Origin: Chitinophaga sp. sic0106
Lineage (GTDB): Bacteria; Bacteroidota; Bacteroidia; Chitinophagales; Chitinophagaceae
DNA: 64,000 nucleotides
Direction: 5' to 3'
Assembly (NCBI RefSeq): GCF_019219075.1
Contig: NZ_JAHUWJ010000002.1
Span: 310,001 to 374,000, forward strand
Position 1 is the first letter of the stretch; every line of letters begins with the position of its first letter. Below the pieces are notes generated by a model. It saw nothing but the letters and a program-made list of their open reading frames with translations, had not been told where the DNA came from and made no database searches. This document shows positions 26,418-33,190 of this stretch, piece after piece. Made by a program: the position numbers and the translations under genes.

Positions 26418-26558
26418 AATAATTTTTAAAAAATCTGTAGCGATCTCTGCTCCTTCTAATCCAAAGAAATTGGAAGTAAGAATAGTTGCATCAATGCTAT
26501 GCTTGAATTGTGGCAGTTGATAATCGTCGGCTATTTGGTGCTGATAAATAGTATTCAT
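26400..26558 (-). CDS. Possible 52-residue ORF of unknown function
   Basis: An open frame from ATG 26558 (MNTIYQHQIADDYQLPQFK) to a TAA inside the operator at 26400. The composition is protein-like, but I recognise no family. It may be a truncated gene. The only other content of the gap from 26418 to 26816 is a decayed coding fragment at about 26632-26769. Confidence 0.25.
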   Translation of the reverse strand: MNTIYQHQIADDYQLPQFKHSIDATILTSNFFGLEGAEIATDFLKIILPNVW

Positions 26559-26610
26559 AGTACAATGAATGCTTATAAATCTACAGGTAGGACTTCATTA
26601 AAACAAGAAA

Positions 26611-26769
26611 GCACCGCTTCTACGATGCCTTTTAAGATTTTTCGGACGCCGTACGACCTACACTCCAAAGGGTAGTTTCATTACTATATGAAATACAGTT
26701 AATTATGAAATTATCAGCAGCTTTAATAGTTATTAATTTCAATGTTCTGTAGTCGAAAAGTATTTTTCT
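26611..26769 (-). pseudogene. Decayed C-terminal gene fragment, copy 1 of a direct repeat
   Basis: On the minus strand a frame reads FDYRTLKLITIKA, CISYSNE and ends GRTASEKS before TAA at 26632; it is closed upstream by a stop. It is homologous to the ORF at 28120-28341 (YDLRTIGLPAIKT, CISDKNE, ASEKS). The 40 bases at 26611-26650 match 28099-28138 at 38 positions. The two copies bracket the zeta-toxin cassette in the same orientation. Confidence 0.5.
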
Positions 26770-26816
26770 ATCTACTCATTTTTTGCTAATTTTATTAGGA
26801 ATTTTAATATTGATAA

Positions 26817-27098
26817 ATGACAGCCTTAGAAAAAGAATTAGCTATTCAGGATAAGAAGTTTGCCGCTACAATTGAGCGGCTAAGGAATCGTAATTTCTCC
26901 CGTAACCTGCCATTTCTGATTTTGTCAAACAAATTACCGGAAGGGCAGGGTTATTATGAATATGCAGACGGACATATAGAAATTCAGGAGGTTTATACCA
27001 TTGGTGCCGATATTGAAACCAGGTTTATTCGTACCCTTTCAGAAGCCGAGACCATTGTGGTGCGTAATGATTTTAAACTTAAAAATGGATTACAGTAA
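26817..27098 (+). CDS. Putative antitoxin partner of the zeta toxin
   Basis: 93 residues, charged, beginning MTALEKELAIQDKKFAATIE, no recognised DNA-binding motif. It overlaps the zeta-toxin start by 14 bp, the arrangement expected of an antitoxin-toxin pair. It does not look like the classical three-helix epsilon antitoxin, because the second half seems beta-rich (GYYEYADGHIEIQEVYTIG). The role is assigned from context only. Confidence 0.6.
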   Translation: MTALEKELAIQDKKFAATIERLRNRNFSRNLPFLILSNKLPEGQGYYEYADGHIEIQEVYTIGADIETRFIRTLSEAETIVVRNDFKLKNGLQ

Positions 27099-27720
27099 GC
27101 CAACATTGCTTGTTATCTCCGGCCCCAACGGAGCAGGAAAATCTACTCATATAGACTCCATGCTCCCCGAATTGTTCGATGGTGTTCCCCCTTTTGATAG
27201 AGACTTGACCCGTACCACGTTTGAGAAAGAACTTCAAGGGAAAGGATTAACTCCGGAAGAAATTAGCAGTCAATCATCTTTAATGATGGAAGATTATCTT
27301 TCTGCAAAGATTAATGAAGCCATCAGTAATCGACAACACTTCGTTTTAGAAACACCGTTATCACACCCCGATTACTGGCGATATATCGATCGTTTTGAGA
27401 ATGCCGGTTACCAGATTCAACTGAACTACCTATGCCTGGATAGTATCCTGGATTGTGAACAACGTGTAAGGCAGAGAGTTAAGGAAGGTGGTCATGCGGT
27501 CGACGCGAGAACAATTAAAGGTGTTTATGAACAGAATCTGAAATTTATCAATGATTACTGGGAGACTTTTAATGTAATTTGCTTGTATGATGGAATGGCT
27601 AAGCCGACACTGTTGGTGAAGTTGGAGGATAAGAAGGTGGCAATGGTGTATAAAGATGCTTTAAAGAAAGGATGGGTGAAGAAGGGGCTTATTAATATTT
27701 TTAACCTAGTGAGAGAATAA
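27085..27720 (+). CDS. Zeta toxin family protein (P-loop kinase)
   Basis: 211 residues from ATG 27085 (MDYSKPTLLVISGPNGAGKS); the frame is open further upstream but reads through the partner gene. The Walker A motif GPNGAGKST spans residues 13-21. The zeta-typical lid and substrate region follow (DRDLTRTTFEKE, ETPLSHPDYWRYID). Family members phosphorylate UDP-N-acetylglucosamine or related nucleotide sugars and poison wall synthesis. Residues KEGGHAVDARTIKGVYEQN carry the conserved GGH..R element. It lies in an AT-rich block between two decayed direct repeats. Confidence 0.85.
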   Translation: MDYSKPTLLVISGPNGAGKSTHIDSMLPELFDGVPPFDRDLTRTTFEKELQGKGLTPEEISSQSSLMMEDYLSAKINEAISNRQHFVLETPLSHPDYWRYIDRFENAGYQIQLNYLCLDSILDCEQRVRQRVKEGGHAVDARTIKGVYEQNLKFINDYWETFNVICLYDGMAKPTLLVKLEDKKVAMVYKDALKKGWVKKGLINIFNLVRE

Positions 27721-27768
27721 AACTATCCAATAGCTGAGAAAAATAGGCAACCTGATTTTAACGATTTT

Positions 27769-28071
27769 GTGTGTTTAATTTTTTGTATGTCCCCTTATGT
27801 CTTAGATCTGGATTTTAATTTACCAGAATTCAAGTCATTATTAAACTTGTCATTATTTGAAAGTTGGTTAATGAACCCTATTAGTTTTAACTATCGGTAC
27901 TTTAAACCATATTGGCTTAAAGCTACCAATTTACCGATTATCATGGAACGCTTGAAGGGAAATGAAAATATTGAAAGAGCCTTAAGAAGCGCAATAATCC
28001 AGTCCTTTGATAAGGAACTAGCTCACCTTTACTTTAAGTATTTTGCTATTCCCATTAGTCCGATGCCGTAG
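27769..28071 (+). CDS. Hypothetical protein, about 100 residues
   Basis: The frame runs from ATG 27769, or more likely ATG 27787 (MSPYVLDLDFNLPEF), to 28071. The sequence is aromatic-rich (FNYRYFKPYWLK) with a helical second half (NENIERALRSAII). It sits 48 bp behind the zeta toxin and could be a third gene of that cassette or a fragment. No family recognised. Confidence 0.4.
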   Translation: MCLIFCMSPYVLDLDFNLPEFKSLLNLSLFESWLMNPISFNYRYFKPYWLKATNLPIIMERLKGNENIERALRSAIIQSFDKELAHLYFKYFAIPISPMP

Positions 28072-28093
28072 GCTTAACACTTCATTCAAACAA

Positions 28094-28122
28094 AAAAGGC
28101 ACCGCTTCCGCGATGCCTTTTA
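28094..28122. terminator. Hairpin with A/T-flanked stem, bidirectional terminator-like
   Basis: AAAGGCACCGC-TTCC-GCGATGCCTTT with one mismatch and A/T runs on both sides. It lies between the zeta-toxin cassette (rightward) and the CBASS operon (leftward) and would serve both. Confidence 0.6.
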
Positions 28123-28341
28123 AGATTTTTCGGACGCCAGTCCGATGTGTACCCCAGATGGGATTTGTTTGGAAAATATCACCTCGTTTTTATCTGAAAT
28201 ACATGGTGTTTTTATAGCTGGTAGTCCAATTGTCCTCAAGTCGTATAATGATATTGTATAATATTTGCATCCCAACATAATACCAAATATATTGGCTTGG
28301 TGTTTTCCCCCAATGGTCACTCTAATTATGGGATTTGACAA
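28120..28341 (-). pseudogene. Small ORF or gene remnant, copy 2 of the direct repeat
   Basis: 73 codons from a TTG, closed upstream by an in-frame stop, beginning with NPIIRVTIGGKHQANIFG and ending IPSGVHIGLASEKS. It overlaps the end of the cyclase-like gene by 20 bp. The C-terminal half is homologous to the fragment at 26632-26769, so this is probably the less decayed copy of an unknown gene end. It also contains a 16-bp match to the tRNA-Leu 3' end (28148-28163). Confidence 0.4.
28148..28163. other. Candidate left attachment site of the CBASS island
   Basis: TGTACCCCAGATGGGA is identical to the 3' end of the tRNA-Leu gene plus two bases (36443-36458), in the same orientation, 8.3 kb away. 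The sequence falls inside a decayed ORF that has a distant homologue at 26.6 kb, which weakens the attachment-site reading. Confidence 0.45.
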
Positions 28342-29062
28342 AGGCTACCGTATTGGCAATAATAGTTTGAACGCGTTCAGATTCTGTCGGTTTATTGTCT
28401 CTTGCAAACGAATCCTGGATATTTCTGCACATATTTTCGATGGATTTCTCATTTTGGCCCTCTACTAGTAATTTAAGTGCATATTCTTCCCGAATATGAG
28501 GCTCCTGTTTATAAGGTACCGGGTATTTTTTCGCATATGGAGCGAGGAAAGTAGCTACGTCCTCAGTTTCGGCTATTTTGGAAATGACACTATCATCAAT
28601 GACCGCCCCCGCCCAGTTTAAACTTTCTGCTTTATTATGGACCTTGACAAGTCCTTTACCATAAATCATATTTACGCTATATGTGGATCCTGCCTCGTTT
28701 TTACTTTGACTACTAAGCATCTCATATTCGTCATGCAAAATTGCGCCTCTGACAGGCATATTATAGAAATTGCTTTGAAAGTTAAATTTCTTAGCAACTT
28801 CTAAAAGTTCGATCAAGCTTTCCTTGCTATCATCTTTAGTAGAAAAAATTACAGTATCGGAGATATTCAAGCAATTTACGATAGAGGATGAGATATCAGC
28901 TACCAAATGTCCCTTTGATGACTCAGTGTATTTGCCATTCCCCATTGACATTTCTATATCTCTTAATATATGACCAATTCTAGTATCTAATCTATCAGCC
29001 TCACAGTTCTCAATAAAACTTTTATACCCTAAATAATCAAAATATGCAATAAATTTTCCCAT
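28322..29062 (-). CDS. Class III nucleotidyl cyclase-like protein, last gene of the CBASS operon
   Basis: 246 residues. The cyclase-fold signature is recognisable: a first strand IAYFDYLGYKSF with Asp9 at the first metal position, ISDTVIF with Asp69 at the second, MPVRGAIL (Arg105, Gly106), and a later IYGKGLVKVHNKAESLNWAG. The last matches the GpAlvkAyeLE pattern of an uncharacterised cyclase-like family found near defence genes. It is 9 bp downstream of CapV, so co-transcribed. It could make a cyclic nucleotide as in Pycsar, or use the fold to bind one. Catalytic competence is not established from the sequence. Confidence 0.6.
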   Translation of the reverse strand: MGKFIAYFDYLGYKSFIENCEADRLDTRIGHILRDIEMSMGNGKYTESSKGHLVADISSSIVNCLNISDTVIFSTKDDSKESLIELLEVAKKFNFQSNFYNMPVRGAILHDEYEMLSSQSKNEAGSTYSVNMIYGKGLVKVHNKAESLNWAGAVIDDSVISKIAETEDVATFLAPYAKKYPVPYKQEPHIREEYALKLLVEGQNEKSIENMCRNIQDSFARDNKPTESERVQTIIANTVAFVKSHN

Positions 29063-29071
29063 TTTATATTT

Positions 29072-30094
29072 TTAAGGTTTTGATATTTCTAAAAAACTTA
29101 AGATACGATTTCCATGATTCTGAAACTCTATCTGTGCTTTTTCTGCCAATTTATCTAACTTGACAGGATTCGTATCGTCTAACTCGATCTTACAAGTATC
29201 GTCTAATTCTGTATCGATACGCATGTACCTGAAGTTGTCTGGTTCAGACCTGTCAATCCCATTTTTCATTAGGCTAATTAAATTTTGTACTTGCTGGGAT
29301 TGACCCTGCATGAATAGATCAATGATTCTTTTCTTGCTTATGGCCCAGTAGAGTAGTCCCCATCGTGATCTGGAACAGCCATCCACAAACCGCTGATGTC
29401 CAGTACCGATTGAAAGAACTTCGATATTAGAGAGGGGTTGATTAAATGCCTTTTGTGCCTCAATGATCGCTAATAAAGTAGGATTATTTGCAAAAACACC
29501 ACCATCTACTTTATTATGAAAAAGTTGTTTGTTGTCCTTAGTATCGATGTAATCCGAGGAGTAAGGATTAAAGAATGTTGGCGCAGCAGAAGTGGCGAGA
29601 GCAGCTTGATATGCGGGAATATGGAAATCTCGAACAAATGCTGGATGGTATTTGCTTTTAAGTACTGATGGTTTTCCCTGGAAGAGATCGTAAATAGGTA
29701 TACAAGTCGCTGTTTTGCAGTCTTTCAGTATTGGATCTCTACCAGCAAATTGTTTTGAAAACTCGCTTCTCAAAAGGTTTTCTAAATATTCCCTATTATG
29801 GGCTGATTTAAAAAGCTGAGTTGGGAATAGCCACCGTTTATTTCCAAATATGCCTTTTGCATGTTCTCTGTATAGATTATAAATATCTATAGCAGGGATG
29901 CCCAAAGACAATGCGAGGGAGAGAATTCCTCCGGTCGATGTGCCTGATATTAGGTCGAAGTATTGCCATATTTGCGTCTTCGGACAGTTACGTGTAGCTA
30001 ACTCCGCTTCTGTTTCTGCGAGCAGTTTAGCAGGGAAGATACCACGTATCCCCCCGCCGTCAATGCTCAGTATTCTGAAAGGTTTTGTATCCAT
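29072..30094 (-). CDS. capV: Patatin-like phospholipase, CBASS effector CapV
   Basis: 340 residues. The patatin dyad is complete: oxyanion loop DGGGIRGIF, nucleophile Ser53 in GTSTG, and Asp197 in VDGGVFANNP. In CBASS this phospholipase is switched on by the cyclic nucleotide made by the CD-NTase and degrades the inner membrane, killing the infected cell. It starts directly after the DUF2188 gene with no gap and is the fourth gene of the leftward operon. The C-terminal third, after about residue 240, would hold the nucleotide-responsive part; no transmembrane segment is evident. Confidence 0.9.
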   Translation of the reverse strand: MDTKPFRILSIDGGGIRGIFPAKLLAETEAELATRNCPKTQIWQYFDLISGTSTGGILSLALSLGIPAIDIYNLYREHAKGIFGNKRWLFPTQLFKSAHNREYLENLLRSEFSKQFAGRDPILKDCKTATCIPIYDLFQGKPSVLKSKYHPAFVRDFHIPAYQAALATSAAPTFFNPYSSDYIDTKDNKQLFHNKVDGGVFANNPTLLAIIEAQKAFNQPLSNIEVLSIGTGHQRFVDGCSRSRWGLLYWAISKKRIIDLFMQGQSQQVQNLISLMKNGIDRSEPDNFRYMRIDTELDDTCKIELDDTNPVKLDKLAEKAQIEFQNHGNRILSFLEISKP

Positions 30095-30328
30095 TTAGCC
30101 TTTTGATTTAGTAGGGTCTGCTGATCTTGGATAGGTTCGCTCTTCTTGAAATTGCCCGTTTCCTTTGTGGATCTTCAGGGAGCTTCCTGAATCTGAAAGG
30201 TATGCTGCACTTTGCCGTACAGCATCTGATTTATTTAACCCTTCAAAATTAATAGAAGCTCGTTCAGCGTTTTCACGTTTTAATTGCCAGTCGCCGTGGG
30301 CATTTTTGGTTAAATGATAATTTTTCAT
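30095..30328 (-). CDS. DUF2188 domain protein inside the CBASS operon
   Basis: 77 residues. The DUF2188 pattern is clear: an opening beta strand YHLTKNAHGDWQLKREN, then ERASINFEGLNKSDAVRQSA and a closing SLKIHKGNGQFQEERTYP. It is a tiny single-domain protein of unknown function. Its stop directly abuts the CapV start and it lies 41 bp after the E2-like gene, so it is a co-expressed part of the defence operon rather than a passenger. It could be an effector-associated inhibitor or a protein tag target; neither is shown. Confidence 0.75.
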   Translation of the reverse strand: MKNYHLTKNAHGDWQLKRENAERASINFEGLNKSDAVRQSAAYLSDSGSSLKIHKGNGQFQEERTYPRSADPTKSKG

Positions 30329-30369
30329 TTTTTATTAGCTTTAAAAGTTAGTAATAATTGTAATGTGAT

Positions 30370-30810
30370 TTATTCATACTGGATTGGTGGGATGTCACCT
30401 TGATGGTTAATACCTCCGCCAAACCATTCACCATTGGGTAGCCACAATTCATAGTAGTATAGCCAGTCAGATGCCCATGGAATTAAGGTTTTTACATAAT
30501 ACATCCCCTGATGCCATTCCCTATATTCAGGATAATATAAACAGAGTTGCTGCTCGGCGGTACTGTATACATGGGGGAGTGTTAGGCAGTTCGGCGCTAA
30601 TTGTAGTTTTGGAGCCAGTACATACACTTTAGGTGGTTCCCCAACAGTATATTTTAGTTTTACCTGGTAGATATTACTGAGCGCTGTCGGGCGCAGACTA
30701 CCAATCCATGTGATACTGGTTTCGCCACTTCTGGTAACAGTACTTTCTGGAAAATATGATCGTAAACTACCTACCTGATGTATTAATGAAATTCTACTCT
30801 TCACTGCCAA
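30370..30810 (-). CDS. E2-like ubiquitin-conjugating-fold protein of a short type II CBASS
   Basis: 146 residues from TTG 30810, or GTG 30804; no ATG is available. The core resembles the prokaryotic E2 fold: LPHVY followed by QLCLYYP, placing the candidate active cysteine at Cys90, then EWHQGMYYV, LIPWASDWLYYYELWL and GEWFGGGI. No E1 or JAB domain is encoded nearby, which fits the short (E2-only) type II CBASS in which the E2 protein modifies or stabilises the CD-NTase. It overlaps the CD-NTase stop by 17 bp, so translation is coupled. Confidence 0.75.
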   Translation of the reverse strand: MAVKSRISLIHQVGSLRSYFPESTVTRSGETSITWIGSLRPTALSNIYQVKLKYTVGEPPKVYVLAPKLQLAPNCLTLPHVYSTAEQQLCLYYPEYREWHQGMYYVKTLIPWASDWLYYYELWLPNGEWFGGGINHQGDIPPIQYE

Positions 30811-32017
30811 AAAATGTGTGATTGCCTAATGACGTCCGACCAGTTGCTCCTAATATGCCAGTTGAAGCGGCCATTTTTAGTACCCCTGCTTCTCGGCGTT
30901 CACGTTGCATAGACGCCAGGTTGGAAAATGTTTGCGTTATTATTTTTTTACCAAAGGAGCGATTTAATGTTTCCTGAATAGTGGGTAGACTTCGTTGTTC
31001 AGTTACATATGCAATATCACGTTTAACAGCCTGTAGCCATTTATAAAAATTAGCTTTACGCTGAGGGAAGGAGAGCCATTTATCCGCAAAATTCTCCTGC
31101 TTATTTACTGGGTTTCCAATCCATTGATAATACTGGCCGGTGACTGGGTCATAGCGATCTTCAATGTACTGCTCCATTTCTGCAATTACCTCCTGTAGAC
31201 CCACCAAAATATTTGTTTGTTTTTTGTAAGCAAGTGCCGCGAGAGTCGTAATAATAATGGAAATTGGTTTGTCTTCGTCGCCATTAAACATAATGTCACG
31301 ATGACGTTTTAAGATTTGAACTATGCGTTGCAAAGGTGTTTTACGAACTTGGTAAGTCGGTACAGGTTTAATGGATTCGGAGAAATTTACAGCTTTTATT
31401 AAGGCTAGACTGCACCGTTCTTCAAACCATACAGCATAACCAAACATATTGCTAACCAGCCATTCTAAAGGATCTGTGGCAGTCTTATAGTTTTGTAGTT
31501 CCTTATCGGTGATGCGAATGGCTAGAGGTGTCAGATCTTCCATTTTTCGATTGGCTGCTTTTTCCAAGAGGATTTGGAAACCGTGGCCAACGATTGACGG
31601 GAGGATATCCATATGAAAGTTAGCCTCTTCGGCATATTCGAGAGTCCAGCATCGGCGGCCTTCTTTTCTACGAAGCATGCGATTGAAGGTACCATGTGCC
31701 TTCAATCGGTCGCCAATGGCATGTTTCAGATCATATTGGGTCCAGTATGATCGCTTACCTATCAGCTTACAAACCAGATCTATATCTAAATGATCTCCTT
31801 CTGTTACTGGCTGAATCATAGTCCCCAGCAGGAATGAACCCTGAGGACTTATGACAGGGCTGTACGGCGCCAAAGGGGAGTCTTTTTCAGCCAGCCACCC
31901 TCCGACGTACCTATAACTGGTAACTGCTTTGTCATAATCTGTTTTGCTAATGTCTAAGGATTTTCCCAGTTCATCGAATATCTCACTAAACTGATCCCGT
32001 TGTTCTGTTGTTAACAT
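30794..32017 (-). CDS. CBASS cyclic-oligonucleotide synthase (CD-NTase)
   Basis: 407 residues. The nucleotidyltransferase signature is complete: GS at Gly60-Ser61 (SPQGSFLLGT), the metal pair Asp78 and Asp80 in HLDIDLV, and the third Asp137 in FHMDILP. The enzyme makes a cyclic di- or trinucleotide second messenger on phage infection and activates CapV. The C-terminus, the part conjugated in type II systems, reads NHTFFGSEE and does not end in glycine. It is the first gene of the leftward operon; the upstream gap carries several operator-like repeats. The clade cannot be fixed without an alignment. Confidence 0.9.
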   Translation of the reverse strand: MLTTEQRDQFSEIFDELGKSLDISKTDYDKAVTSYRYVGGWLAEKDSPLAPYSPVISPQGSFLLGTMIQPVTEGDHLDIDLVCKLIGKRSYWTQYDLKHAIGDRLKAHGTFNRMLRRKEGRRCWTLEYAEEANFHMDILPSIVGHGFQILLEKAANRKMEDLTPLAIRITDKELQNYKTATDPLEWLVSNMFGYAVWFEERCSLALIKAVNFSESIKPVPTYQVRKTPLQRIVQILKRHRDIMFNGDEDKPISIIITTLAALAYKKQTNILVGLQEVIAEMEQYIEDRYDPVTGQYYQWIGNPVNKQENFADKWLSFPQRKANFYKWLQAVKRDIAYVTEQRSLPTIQETLNRSFGKKIITQTFSNLASMQRERREAGVLKMAASTGILGATGRTSLGNHTFFGSEE

Positions 32018-32044
32018 TGGATTTTGTATTGTTTTTTTATTATG

Positions 32045-32067
32045 GTTCTCGATGGAGTTGTTCTCGA
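32045..32067. promoter_or_regulatory. Direct repeat GTTCTCGA x2 upstream of CBASS
   Basis: Two identical octamers at 32045-32052 and 32060-32067, spaced 15 bp, 28 bp before the CD-NTase start. This is a candidate binding site for a dimeric activator or the -35-like part of a sigma-dependent promoter. Confidence 0.4.
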
Positions 32068-32121
32068 ATAGTAAGAAAGTTGAAAAAACTTCTTATATTA
32101 GATATACTCCTGACTTTCTTT

Positions 32122-32141
32122 TTTTAGCCAAATGGCTAAAA
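32122..32141. promoter_or_regulatory. 20-bp palindrome in the divergent CBASS/sigma intergenic region
   Basis: TTTTAGCCA-AA-TGGCTAAAA, perfect 9-bp arms. It is placed 105 bp from the CD-NTase start and 50 bp from the sigma-factor start. A second imperfect inverted repeat (TAAGAA-A-GTT / AACTTCTTA) lies at 32072-32095. Likely operator shared by both transcription units. Confidence 0.5.
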
Positions 32142-32190
32142 GTTTTTTTTAGAGAGTATATATATTTATGAAATAGACAAAATTGTTGTA

Positions 32191-32781
32191 ATGATGGACT
32201 CCGAAACCCTTATCCGATTACAGGATATTAGTAACTCCGAATGGGAGGCTATTTTCAAGGAGCTGGTTTTATATGCTGAATTTAAACTCAAAAAGGCCGG
32301 ATTATCAACTCGGTTTGAGGCCGATTCTGAAGCAGGCGCTGTAGACTTTGTGCAGGAGGCTATTAAGAGGGTTTTTGAAGGTAGACGGCGCTGGGATTTT
32401 CATGACAAACCCGATATCCGCATTTTTTTAAAACACGTTGTTAAGAGTTTAATTGGCAATCACTTCAAGCAAACAGGAAGAATTGAGGTGAATTCACAAA
32501 GAAGAAGCCAAGTCGTGGTGTCTGGTCGCGATATGGACTATTTAACCAATCTGCCTGATGATGATTTACCGGATGAGGAGATTGAAGTCGCCAACGAAGT
32601 ATGGGCTGAATTAGAGACTGCGTTTGGAAATGATGAGGAGTATCTTATTTTTATTGAATTTTTAGAGGGTAAAAAGCCAAGAGACCTTTCAGTTGAGTAT
32701 TCAAAAGATATATCGGATATATATAATATAATTAAAAAAGGCAAGAGATATTGTATTTCTATAAAGAACAAAATATTATAA
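32191..32781 (+). CDS. Small sigma-70-family (ECF-like) factor beside CBASS
   Basis: 196 residues. An ECF-like region 2 is suggested by DSEAGAVDFVQEAIKRVFEGRRRWDF and DIRIFLKHVVKSLIGNHFK (each split at about residues 48-95). A region-4-like part follows at about 130-190 (GNDEEYLIFIEFLEGKKPRDLSVEY is in the position of the first helix). It is divergently transcribed from the CBASS operon and followed within 2 bp by a helical protein and then a metallopeptidase. The FecI factor at 9.1 kb is only distantly similar. It probably drives transcription of the defence operon; that is inference. Confidence 0.7.
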   Translation: MMDSETLIRLQDISNSEWEAIFKELVLYAEFKLKKAGLSTRFEADSEAGAVDFVQEAIKRVFEGRRRWDFHDKPDIRIFLKHVVKSLIGNHFKQTGRIEVNSQRRSQVVVSGRDMDYLTNLPDDDLPDEEIEVANEVWAELETAFGNDEEYLIFIEFLEGKKPRDLSVEYSKDISDIYNIIKKGKRYCISIKNKIL

Positions 32782-32782
32782 C

Positions 32783-33190
32783 ATGGAATCCAAAAAGCTA
32801 AATATTGACCGACTCATCGACATTCAAATGGAGATGGCTTGCGAGAACCAGCAGAGGTTGGATGAAATGCTAAGGTGCGAAGGATTTGATCCTGAAAAAA
32901 TCGGGAAAGAAGGCCTTTCATTTATTAAAAGTCAAATGTTTAAAGTAGTCGTAGCGAAGAATAAGATTAATAATTCGGGCTTATATGAAAAGGCTGTTAA
33001 AATGTTAAGAGAGATTGCCGTTTCTACAGTTCAAACCAAAGAGGCAATACTTCTGCAACTGCAAGCAAAAAGCCCACGACTGCAATTCAACAAACTGGAG
33101 AATCTTACAGTGGAAAATTTACAAGAGATATTAAATGATACGGAAGTATTAGATCTGATGTCTCAGCTAGAAAATGAACATAGCCAATGA
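32783..33190 (+). CDS. Small helical protein, candidate anti-sigma factor
   Basis: 135 residues, nearly all helical and charged, no transmembrane segment (LIDIQMEMACENQQRLDEML at the start, LENLTVENLQEILNDTEVLD near the end). It begins 1 bp after the sigma-factor stop and overlaps the metallopeptidase start by ATGA. A protein between a sigma factor and an ImmA/IrrE peptidase is the natural candidate for the inhibitor that the peptidase cleaves. No family recognised; the role is inferred from the gene order. Confidence 0.55.
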   Translation: MESKKLNIDRLIDIQMEMACENQQRLDEMLRCEGFDPEKIGKEGLSFIKSQMFKVVVAKNKINNSGLYEKAVKMLREIAVSTVQTKEAILLQLQAKSPRLQFNKLENLTVENLQEILNDTEVLDLMSQLENEHSQ

